From an uncultured Lachnospiraceae bacterium (GTDB lineage: Bacteria > Bacillota > Clostridia > Lachnospirales > Lachnospiraceae), in NCBI GenBank assembly GCA_910588775.1, contig CAJURH010000030.1, forward strand, positions 1 to 27,635: a stretch of 27,635 nt of DNA. The letters run 5' to 3'. The translations under genes and the position numbers were made by a program. The notes beneath the pieces are model-generated. The model saw nothing but the letters and a program-made list of their open reading frames with translations, was not told the origin of the DNA and searched no databases. Below, piece after piece: positions 6,170 through 14,018 of the stretch. The number at the start of each line of letters is the position of its first letter. Position 1 is the stretch's first letter.

Positions 6170-7990
6170 ATGTTTTACTTGAAGGGGAAGAATATTGTCC
6201 TGTTGGCCGCCGTATATTTATTGGCGGTGTGCTGGCTGCTGGCAGGATCTGTGGTGGATACCAGCGCCAAAATCAAGGAGGTCAGCGCACTGGAGAACCC
6301 GCAGTGGAGTATGGTGGCTCAGGTGGGTGTAACCCAGGAGGAAGGCTGGCCCCAGTCTATGTGTGTGACGGATCAGTACATTGTCTGTTTTGAGAACACA
6401 TCCAATAACAGCAATGACCCGGATACGCTGCTGGCTTTTTATAAGAACGATTATGATGAGAATGGAAACCCAGTGGAGCGCTACAGTCTGGCTAAGGTGG
6501 TCACGGAACGGGATTACGAACACGGCAATGGCATGGCCTATAACCGGAATACCAACGAGATTATTATTGCGCCCAGCAAACCCAGGAAGAAGGAAAACCG
6601 GGGAATTATCTATAAGGTGGACGCAAACACGCTACTGTATAAGGAAACAGTGCTTGTTGCCGACGAAGGTTGGCGGGTGGAAGCGGTGGAGTACGATGCG
6701 GAGAACAGGCAGTATATTTTGTTGGAAAAGGATACCGCCCGCAATTATAGGTTTGTTTTCACAGATGAAGAATTTCACGATTTGCATTATTTTGACGCCA
6801 TTGCGGCGGGCCGGGGAATTGTGTGCCAGGATTTTACCATATCCGGAGATTATATGTTGCTGCTGACTACGCCTCAGGAAGAGCTGGGCGGAGTGCCTGG
6901 GCTTTTGGTTTTTTCCAAGAGCCAGGAGATGCAGCTTGCCAATTACCGGCTCTATATAGACGGAATCGGTGTGCAGGAGGCGGAATCCATCGCGGAAGTG
7001 TCGCCGGGGCATATTCTGGTAGCGGTGGGAATCCAGGCGCCTAGAAGCATTGGTTTCTTTGAGACGGAGTTGCAGGCGGTTTTCAAAGTGACGACCTCTG
7101 TGGAACACGGAGACGTGACAGGTGGACACGATCAGTTGGATGAGGGGAGCAATTATACGGTGACTTACACCCCGGATGAGGACTATGAGTTGTCCACGCT
7201 GTTTATAGATGGGGTGCAACAGGATATCGCGGCGTTTCCAAATTCCTATACTTTTGAAAATCTGTCCAGCGATCACACCTTGGATGTGGCGTTCAAAGAG
7301 ATTCCCAAGTTTGACATTACCACATCGGTCACCAACGGTTCCATTGACGATACGCTGACAGTTCGCCGGGACAAAGACGGCACAATCTCTTATCGTCCCA
7401 GAAAGCATTATGAGCTGGATCAGGTGCTGGTAGACGGAACGCCTGTTGAAAACCCGCAGGATTGCTTGGAATCGTATACATTTGTCAATGTCCAGGGACC
7501 CCACCATATAGAGGTGAAGTTTAAAGAAATTCCATCCTACGCCATCACCACGGAAGTAGTCAATGGTTCCATAACCAAGTCGCAGCGCAAGGTTTACCGG
7601 GATGAGAATTTTGATGTGGAATATTACGCACAGAAAGATTACGAGCTATCTTACATACAAGTAGACGACCAGTGGATGCAGCAGATACCCAAGAGCATGT
7701 TGGAAGATTATACGTTTGAAAATGTCCAGGGACCTCATAACATCAAAGTCGTTTACCAGTGGAAATACACGCCGTACATATTATTTGGCGCATTAAGCGT
7801 ACTGGCTCTGATTTGCGGCATTATCTATGGATTCTATATTCTGTACGCCGAGCGGCGCAGAAAAAGGGACGAAATGATACGCAGGCGGATTGAAGACAGA
7901 CTTCGCATGCAGAAAGAATTGCAGGATGCGGTCCAGAGAATACAGAACAAATCAGCTGGCGGCGGGGGAAAAGGACGTGGAAAGGGTTAA
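6170..7990 (+). CDS. Two-TM membrane protein: probable beta-propeller plus three InlB-like repeats, unknown function
   Basis: This 606-aa protein has an N-terminal hydrophobic segment (about residues 8-27, no lipobox) and a large probably extracytoplasmic region of beta-rich, loosely repeated sequence (about 40-300), e.g. HGNGMAYNRNTNEIIIAP, suggesting a propeller. Three repeats of about 75 residues follow (about 305-379, 381-455, 457-530), with recurring ITTxVxNGSI, YELxxxxVD and YTFxNVQGPHxIxVxF. These look like divergent InlB B-type/Flg_new repeats. A second membrane segment (about 534-558) leads into a very basic, coiled-coil-prone cytoplasmic tail ending GGGGKGRGKG. The ribosome site is AAGGGGAG before ATG 6170. 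A distant link to TagC-like/phage receptor propellers is possible but not shown. It lies between tagD and the polymerase genes, so a role in polymer sensing, attachment or export is inferred. Confidence 0.8.
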   Translation: MFYLKGKNIVLLAAVYLLAVCWLLAGSVVDTSAKIKEVSALENPQWSMVAQVGVTQEEGWPQSMCVTDQYIVCFENTSNNSNDPDTLLAFYKNDYDENGNPVERYSLAKVVTERDYEHGNGMAYNRNTNEIIIAPSKPRKKENRGIIYKVDANTLLYKETVLVADEGWRVEAVEYDAENRQYILLEKDTARNYRFVFTDEEFHDLHYFDAIAAGRGIVCQDFTISGDYMLLLTTPQEELGGVPGLLVFSKSQEMQLANYRLYIDGIGVQEAESIAEVSPGHILVAVGIQAPRSIGFFETELQAVFKVTTSVEHGDVTGGHDQLDEGSNYTVTYTPDEDYELSTLFIDGVQQDIAAFPNSYTFENLSSDHTLDVAFKEIPKFDITTSVTNGSIDDTLTVRRDKDGTISYRPRKHYELDQVLVDGTPVENPQDCLESYTFVNVQGPHHIEVKFKEIPSYAITTEVVNGSITKSQRKVYRDENFDVEYYAQKDYELSYIQVDDQWMQQIPKSMLEDYTFENVQGPHNIKVVYQWKYTPYILFGALSVLALICGIIYGFYILYAERRRKRDEMIRRRIEDRLRMQKELQDAVQRIQNKSAGGGGKGRGKG

Positions 7991-10400
7991 AAAATATTTG
8001 CTGAAATTAAGAGCGTGCATACGGATGTCCTGGTATCTTCACTTTTATAAGAAGGCAGGGCTGAAAGAGGGCTGGATCTTAATTGATTCCAAAAACGGCA
8101 AGGATCTGGGAGGCAATATGCTCCGGATTGCACAAGAGCTTGCGCGTAATCCTGACTATAGGGATTACAAAGTTTTTCTGTCCTATGGCGCGGGCAGGCG
8201 CTCTGGCATACGAAGGATGACAGTTCAGTACAATTTAAAAGGGGTGAAACTTATATTGGAGGGCGGATTTCACTATGCGAAAGTGGCCGCCCTGGCCCAA
8301 TATTTGTTTACGGACACCTCATTCCCGCTGTGGTATGTGAAGAAGCCAGGGCAGACGGTTACCAACACCTGGCACGGCACGCCTTTGAAGAAGATGGGCA
8401 AGGACGTGGCCAATCGGGCGTATGATATGGGAAACGTGCAGAGAAGCCAGATGATGGCGGATTATCTCACCTATCCCAGCGATTATATGAGAGATATTAT
8501 GGCATCCGCCTATTTCCTCACAGATCTATTCCAGGGGAAAGTTTTATGCTCTGGATATCCGAGAAATTCCGTTTTCTTTCAGCTGGATGAGGGCCAAAGA
8601 CTTCGCGGCAAGCTGGGGTTGAAGGGAAAGAAACTGTACGGCTACATGCCCACCTGGCGGGGCGTGCTGAAGAAAATTGATGTTGAGAGAAACGTAGGCC
8701 AGATCAGGAAATTTCTGGATGAGTTGGACGCGGGACTGGCGGATGAGGAAATCCTCTTCGTGCGGCTGCACCCGTTTATCAAGGACACAGTGGACTACAC
8801 CAGGTACAGCCATGTTAAGCCGTTTCCAGAAGGGTATGAACCTTACGATATTTTGAATATGTGCGATTGTCTGGTGACGGACTATTCCAGCGTTATGTTC
8901 GACTACGCCTATTCCGGCCGGAAAATAATTCTGTTTGTTTTCGACAAGGAGTCTTATATGGAGGAGAGGGGGGCGTATGTTTCCATCGACGATTTCCCGT
9001 TTCCCCAGGTGCAAAGCTCTCAGGAGCTGATCCAGGAACTTGGCAGACCGAAAGAGTATGACGACAGTGCGTTTCGGGAGAAATTCTGTTCCTACGGCAG
9101 CGAGGATACCGCGCAGAATTTGTGTCGTCATATTATAAAGGGTGAAAAAGTTTATGAAGAACTTCAGCCGGATAAGAACGGCAGAGAAAACGTTTTGATT
9201 TACAGTGGAGACCTTTCCAGAAACGGACTGACTACGGCGCTGTTGAATTTACTTTCCAACTTAGATATGGAGAAAAGGAATTATTACGTGGCGTTTCGAT
9301 CTGCGCTTTTGCAAAGGGAGCCAGATCGAGTTGGCTTATTGCCAGATCAGGCGAGGCTTTTGCCCATTGCGTTTACAGACGGCGCGTCGGTAGGGGAAGG
9401 ATTGGCTATTCTCCTGCATTTCTATGGAAAGGTGCATGCGCCCTTGGTGACGAGATGGGTGGACCGTTATTTTAAGCGACTGTATCAGTGTAATTTCGGT
9501 GGCTATCATTTCAGTCATGTGATTCAGTATGCCGGATATGAGCGACTGATGATTCATATGTTTCTGCAGGCGCCGGCCAAGAGAATTATTTTTGTCCACA
9601 ACGATATGATAAGGGAAATCGCGGTAAAATACAAATCCACGGGATCTACATTTCGAAGGGCGTACCGGGATTACGACTGGGTGGTTCCGGTTACGGAAGA
9701 TATATGCCCGCCCACCCGGCGGCTGGGAGCGGGGGACAATATCCGAGTGGTGAACAACTGCCATGATTATCCGTCTGTACTTGAGAAGGCCCAGGGGAAA
9801 CTGGAATTTCAGGAAAATACCGACTGCAACGTATCTATACAGAAGTTAGAGGACATATTGGATGGAAATTCCAGGAAGATTATAACCATTGGGCGTTTTT
9901 CGCCGCAAAAAGGCCACAATATGCTTCTAGAGGCATTTGAACGATATTTCAGGGACAATCCCGACAGTTATCTTCTTATCATAGGCGGTTACGGAGAACT
10001 GTATGAGCGGACCGTTTCTCAAGCCAATTCTTTGTCTTGCGCCGACCATGTGGTAATCATACGGTCTATAGAAAATCCCATGCCAATTCTTAAGAAATGT
10101 GATTTGTTCGTGTTGTCTTCTCTGTATGAGGGATTGGGTCTGGTGTTGTTGGAGGCGGATACGCTGGGCGTTCCGGTTCTGTCCACAGACATTCCGGGAC
10201 CGCAGGGGTTCTTAAAAGAGCATGGAGGCTATTTGGTTTCTGCGAATGCAGACGGGATTTATCAGGGAATACGGGCGTTTGATGAAGGAAAGATAAAGGC
10301 GATGGGCGTGGATTATGAGAAATATAATCTTCATTGCGTGCAGCAGTTTGAGGAATTGCTTTCCGGGGATGAGCGGCCGATAAGAGAAAAGAGGCGATAA
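7977..10400 (+). CDS. Bifunctional TagF-like glycerophosphotransferase fused to GT4 glycosyltransferase (copy 1)
   Basis: This 807-aa protein carries two catalytic units. The N-terminal half (about 1-385) is a CDP-glycerol glycerophosphotransferase with NTWHGTPLKKMGKDV, LCSGYPRNSVFF, YMPTWRGVL, FVRLHPF and LVTDYSSVMFDY. The C-terminal half (about 400-800) is a GT-B fold GT4 enzyme: NVLIYSGDLSRNGLTTALLN, then IGRFSPQKGHNMLLEAF, IIGGYGELY and the donor-site ExxxxxxxE motif LYEGLGLVLLEAD. Such a protein could alternate glycerol phosphate and sugar to build a mixed backbone. The frame opens at 7890, but I choose GTG 7977, aligned with the start of the paralogue at 11599 and preceded by GGGGGAAAAGGA. 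It overlaps the previous stop by 14 bases. Sugar and linkage are unknown. Confidence 0.87.
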   Translation: MERVKKYLLKLRACIRMSWYLHFYKKAGLKEGWILIDSKNGKDLGGNMLRIAQELARNPDYRDYKVFLSYGAGRRSGIRRMTVQYNLKGVKLILEGGFHYAKVAALAQYLFTDTSFPLWYVKKPGQTVTNTWHGTPLKKMGKDVANRAYDMGNVQRSQMMADYLTYPSDYMRDIMASAYFLTDLFQGKVLCSGYPRNSVFFQLDEGQRLRGKLGLKGKKLYGYMPTWRGVLKKIDVERNVGQIRKFLDELDAGLADEEILFVRLHPFIKDTVDYTRYSHVKPFPEGYEPYDILNMCDCLVTDYSSVMFDYAYSGRKIILFVFDKESYMEERGAYVSIDDFPFPQVQSSQELIQELGRPKEYDDSAFREKFCSYGSEDTAQNLCRHIIKGEKVYEELQPDKNGRENVLIYSGDLSRNGLTTALLNLLSNLDMEKRNYYVAFRSALLQREPDRVGLLPDQARLLPIAFTDGASVGEGLAILLHFYGKVHAPLVTRWVDRYFKRLYQCNFGGYHFSHVIQYAGYERLMIHMFLQAPAKRIIFVHNDMIREIAVKYKSTGSTFRRAYRDYDWVVPVTEDICPPTRRLGAGDNIRVVNNCHDYPSVLEKAQGKLEFQENTDCNVSIQKLEDILDGNSRKIITIGRFSPQKGHNMLLEAFERYFRDNPDSYLLIIGGYGELYERTVSQANSLSCADHVVIIRSIENPMPILKKCDLFVLSSLYEGLGLVLLEADTLGVPVLSTDIPGPQGFLKEHGGYLVSANADGIYQGIRAFDEGKIKAMGVDYEKYNLHCVQQFEELLSGDERPIREKRR

Positions 10401-10406
10401 AATAGG

Positions 10407-11576
10407 ATGGAGTTGGTTAAGAGAAAAGGGGACTGTTGCGGGTGCAGAACCTGCGAGCAGGTATGTCCCAAGAAGGCAATTCATATGGAAGCGGACGCAT
10501 GTGGTTTTCTGTATCCCAAGATAGATGTGGACAAATGTGTGGACTGCGGGTTGTGTCTGGAAAAATGCGCATTTCAAAGCGGCTATAAAAAGCGCAAAAC
10601 TTTTAAGCCGTATTATGCCTATGGTGTGCGTCACAAAAAGAAAGAAGGTTATATGAACAGCCGTTCTGGAGGAGCGTTTACAGCTTTATCCGATTATGTT
10701 TTGAGACAGTCCGGCGTGGTGTATGGAGCTGGATACGATTCGGAGGATGGGCCTTATCGGGTGAAGCATGTAAGCGCAGAGAACAAGGCTGAGAGGAATA
10801 CGCAGCGCGGTTCCAAATATGTACAAAGTGATTTGAACCAAGTATTTCCGCAGGTGAAGGAAAAGTTGGAGCAAGGCCGGACCGTATTGTTCTCTGGCAC
10901 TGGCTGCCAGGTGGGTGCGCTCTATGCATATTTGCCCAGAGAGTATGAGAATTTGTACACCATAGACATTGTCTGCCATGGCGTTCCATCGCCTAAGGTC
11001 TGGGAGGATTTTCTGCATATGCGCGAACAGGAAAAAGGCGGTGAAGTGGAGAAGGCGGAATTTCGCGATAAGAAAAAATGCGGTTGGAAAGCGCACAAGG
11101 AAACGGTTGTAATCAATGGAAAACATTATACATCCAGGATTTATACCCAGATGTTTTATGGGTGCAATATCCGGGAATCCTGTTATAACTGTGCGTATGC
11201 CAATAAGAACCGTGTGGGCGACATTACGTTGGCGGATTTCTGGGGCCATAATAAGGCAATGCCTGGCGTGTGGGATGACGACAAAGGGATTTCCCTTGTG
11301 TTGGTGAATAATCCCCAAGGTATGAAGCTGTGGGAAGCCTCTAAGGATGAGGTGAATTTTGTGGACGTGACGGGTCATCCATTTCGCCAGGGCAGGCTGA
11401 GAAAGCCTATGAAAAAGCCGGAATCTTACGATGAATTTTGGGAAGATTACAAACGCGAAGGATTCGTATACTGTGCAGAAAAATATTCAGATTATAGAAT
11501 AAAGTCGTTAGAAGAGCTGAAAAAGGAGAGTTTTTTCATGAGATTGTTAAAGAAATTGTCCGGGGACCAAAAGTGA
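10407..11576 (+). CDS. Ferredoxin / coenzyme F420 hydrogenase beta subunit (FrhB)-like protein
   Basis: This 389-aa protein begins with two 4Fe-4S ferredoxin motifs, CCGCRTCEQVCP and CVDCGLCLEKC (about residues 11-52). The FrhB/FdhB-like N- and C-terminal regions follow, recognisable from SRSGGAFTALSDYVL, GTGCQVGALYAYL, IVCHGVPSPKVWEDFL and RVGDITLADFWG. The family contains iron-sulfur flavoproteins that pass electrons to F420 or other acceptors. Members without a hydrogenase context are common in anaerobe polysaccharide loci, where their reaction is unsettled. Here it lies between two TagF-GT4 paralogues, 6 bases after the first, so a role in polymer modification is inferred. It is closely related in layout to the C-terminal half of the gene at 14019. 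Confidence 0.86.
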   Translation: MELVKRKGDCCGCRTCEQVCPKKAIHMEADACGFLYPKIDVDKCVDCGLCLEKCAFQSGYKKRKTFKPYYAYGVRHKKKEGYMNSRSGGAFTALSDYVLRQSGVVYGAGYDSEDGPYRVKHVSAENKAERNTQRGSKYVQSDLNQVFPQVKEKLEQGRTVLFSGTGCQVGALYAYLPREYENLYTIDIVCHGVPSPKVWEDFLHMREQEKGGEVEKAEFRDKKKCGWKAHKETVVINGKHYTSRIYTQMFYGCNIRESCYNCAYANKNRVGDITLADFWGHNKAMPGVWDDDKGISLVLVNNPQGMKLWEASKDEVNFVDVTGHPFRQGRLRKPMKKPESYDEFWEDYKREGFVYCAEKYSDYRIKSLEELKKESFFMRLLKKLSGDQK

Positions 11577-11598
11577 TGCGGCTTTTGAGGAAGAAGAT

Positions 11599-14004
11599 AT
11601 GAAGATGATTGAGAAGAGCTTGTTAAATCTACGGGTATGGCTTCTTATGTCATGGTACACCCTGTTTTTTAATAAAAACGTGCTGAAAAGGGCCTGGATT
11701 TTAATTGATTCCAAAAACGGCAAAGATTTGGGGAGCAATATGCTGCGGATTGCCGAAGAGCTTACGCAGAACCCGGATTACAGGAAATACCGTATTTTCA
11801 TATCCTGTAATAAAGATAAGAAATCAGACATACAGAAGATGGCCGCCCGGTACGGACTCAAAGGGGCTGCGTTCATCCGGGAGGGCGGCTTTCGTTATGC
11901 GAAGGTTGCCGCCATGGCCGGGTATATATTCACGGACACATCCCTTCCGCTGTGGTTTGCCAAGAAAAAGGGACAGGTCATTACCAACACCTGGCACGGC
12001 ACGCCTCTGAAAATGATGGGGAAGGACGTTTACAACCGGGCGTACGATATGGGAAATGTGCAGAAAAACCATATGATCGCCGATTATCTGATTTACCCCA
12101 GCGATTATATGAAGGACTGTATGATCTCGGCGTATTTCCTGGACAATCTGTTCCAGGGGAAAATTTTGTGTTCCGGCTATCCACGAAATTCCATTTTCTT
12201 CGACAGGGGCCGTGAGAAGGAGCTTCGCGGTCGGCTGGGGCTGGAGGGGAGGAAGCTCTATGCCTATATGCCCACCTGGCGGGGCGTTTTAAAACATATT
12301 GACGCAGAGAAAAACACTTACCAGGTGGAATATTTTCTGGAGGACATGGACAAAAAGTTCGCGGAAGATGAGATTTTCTTCGTGCGACTGCATCCTTTTA
12401 TCGGAAATACCATTGACTATTCCCGTTATAAACACATCCAGCCTTTCCCGGAGGGATACGAGCCTTACGACATTCTGAATATATGTGACTGTATGGTGAC
12501 GGATTATTCCAGTGTAATGTTTGATTATGCAAATTCCAGAAAAAAGATAGTTTTGTTCGTTTATGATAAGGAACTGTATATGGATGAGCGGGGCGTTTAC
12601 GTTTCCATGGACACGTTTCCGTTTCCACAGGTGCGCCGAGTGGATGACCTTCTTCGAGAGCTTCGCGCGCCTAAACAGTACGACGACGGCGCTTTTCTGG
12701 AAAAATTCTGCAAATACGACCAGGAAGACACGGCCCAGAGTCTATGCCGCCATATCGTGAAGGGAGAAAAAGTTTTCCAGGAACTTCGCACGGCCAAAAA
12801 CGGGAAAGAAAACGTGCTGGTTTACAGCGGGAATTTTCCTCAGAATGGTCTGACAACAGCGCTTTTGAACCTTTTTTCCAGCATTGATTTGGAGAAAAGA
12901 AATTATTATGCGACATTTAAGTCCGCTTCCTTGCGAAAAGATCCGGAACGAGTGGCCATGCTGCCGGCTCAGGTAGGATTTTTCCCCATTGCATTTACGA
13001 GAGGCGAATCCTTCGGGGAGGCGGCGGCCATGTTTCTGTATTACAGAAAGAATGTGACCTGGCCCATTGTGAGGAAGTGGGTGAAGCGATATTATAAGCG
13101 GATGTATCAGAGCCTATTCGGTCATTGTGATTTTGGTTATGTCATTCAGTACACAGGGTATGGCCAGGCGATTATTAATCTGTTCGGGCAGGCTCCGTCA
13201 AAGAAAATGATTTTTGTCCATAACGATATGGTAAAGGAATTGCAGACCAAGAATAATCAGCATGGACCTACCCTTCAGAGCGCATACCATGATTTTGACA
13301 GGGTAATTCCGGTTACTGAGGATATTTACGCGCCGACGTTTGAGCTGAGCGGGCGGAAGGATAATATTCAGGTGGTCAACAACTGCCACGACTATAAAGG
13401 GGTTCGGGAAAAATCCGAGAGACAGCTTCAGTTCGATTCGTTTACGGACTGCAATGTGTCGCAGGAAGAGCTTCAGAGGATTCTGGACAGCGATTCCAGA
13501 AAAATGATTACCATAGGGCGTTTCTCACCGGAAAAAGGCCATCATTTGCTTCTGAAAGCATTCGATAAATATTATGAGCAGAATCCGGACAGCTACCTGA
13601 TTATTATCGGCGGTTATGGAAATCTGTATAAAGAAACGGTTTCCAGGGCAGCGGCGCTGTCCTGTGCGAATCGCGTAATTATCATTTGTGCTATCTCTAA
13701 TCCCATGCCTATTTTGAAAAAATGTGATTTATTCGTGCTGTCTTCTCTGTACGAGGGATTAGGATTGGTGGTGCTGGAGGCGGATACATTGGGTATTCCG
13801 GTCATATCCACCGATGTGCCTGGGCCGCGCTGTTTTTTGAAAAAGTATGGCGGCTATCTGACATCCCCGGATGTGGGGGGGATCTATGAAGGCATGAAGG
13901 CATTTGAGCAAGGGAAGGTCAAAGTCATGAATGTAGATTACGAGGAGTATAACCGTAATTCCGTACGGCAGTTTGAGCGGCTGTTTTCAGAAAGCGGGCG
14001 GTAG
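11599..14004 (+). CDS. Bifunctional TagF-like glycerophosphotransferase fused to GT4 glycosyltransferase (copy 2)
   Basis: This 801-aa protein is a full-length paralogue of the one at 7977 and aligns with it nearly end to end. The N-terminal half has NTWHGTPLKMMGKDV, LCSGYPRNSIFF, YMPTWRGVL, FVRLHPF and MVTDYSSVMFDY. The C-terminal GT4 half has NVLVYSGNFPQNGLTTALLN, IGRFSPEKGHHLLLKAF and LYEGLGLVVLEAD. Both catalytic halves keep their key motifs, so neither copy looks dead. Divergence is visible in the middle (about 400-600), where acceptor or donor choice may differ. ATG 11599 follows GAGGAAGAAG. The gene begins 22 bases after the FrhB-like gene and ends 14 bases before the pyruvyl transferase start. 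The two copies may add different sugars or act in sequence; this is inference. Confidence 0.87.
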   Translation: MKMIEKSLLNLRVWLLMSWYTLFFNKNVLKRAWILIDSKNGKDLGSNMLRIAEELTQNPDYRKYRIFISCNKDKKSDIQKMAARYGLKGAAFIREGGFRYAKVAAMAGYIFTDTSLPLWFAKKKGQVITNTWHGTPLKMMGKDVYNRAYDMGNVQKNHMIADYLIYPSDYMKDCMISAYFLDNLFQGKILCSGYPRNSIFFDRGREKELRGRLGLEGRKLYAYMPTWRGVLKHIDAEKNTYQVEYFLEDMDKKFAEDEIFFVRLHPFIGNTIDYSRYKHIQPFPEGYEPYDILNICDCMVTDYSSVMFDYANSRKKIVLFVYDKELYMDERGVYVSMDTFPFPQVRRVDDLLRELRAPKQYDDGAFLEKFCKYDQEDTAQSLCRHIVKGEKVFQELRTAKNGKENVLVYSGNFPQNGLTTALLNLFSSIDLEKRNYYATFKSASLRKDPERVAMLPAQVGFFPIAFTRGESFGEAAAMFLYYRKNVTWPIVRKWVKRYYKRMYQSLFGHCDFGYVIQYTGYGQAIINLFGQAPSKKMIFVHNDMVKELQTKNNQHGPTLQSAYHDFDRVIPVTEDIYAPTFELSGRKDNIQVVNNCHDYKGVREKSERQLQFDSFTDCNVSQEELQRILDSDSRKMITIGRFSPEKGHHLLLKAFDKYYEQNPDSYLIIIGGYGNLYKETVSRAAALSCANRVIIICAISNPMPILKKCDLFVLSSLYEGLGLVVLEADTLGIPVISTDVPGPRCFLKKYGGYLTSPDVGGIYEGMKAFEQGKVKVMNVDYEEYNRNSVRQFERLFSESGR

Positions 14005-14018
14005 ATATGGAGGTAAAG

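Noticed and set aside
6632..7507. 291-codon minus-strand open frame opposite the repeat protein
   Set aside because: It is opposite a well-supported gene, its translation resembles no protein family, and it has no ribosome site; it is a shadow frame.
7081..7760. The three internal repeats as a nucleotide tandem repeat or recombination hotspot
   Set aside because: The repeats are clear in protein but well diverged in DNA, so this is an old domain duplication, not an unstable repeat.
7890..7976. Longer N-terminus for the first TagF-GT4 protein
   Set aside because: The frame is open, but it runs inside the previous gene, has no ribosome site, and the extra residues have no counterpart in the paralogue at 11599.
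10407..11576. F420-dependent hydrogenase or methanogen-type energy system
   Set aside because: Only the beta-subunit-like fold is present. There are no hydrogenase subunits or F420 genes, and the context is polysaccharide synthesis.
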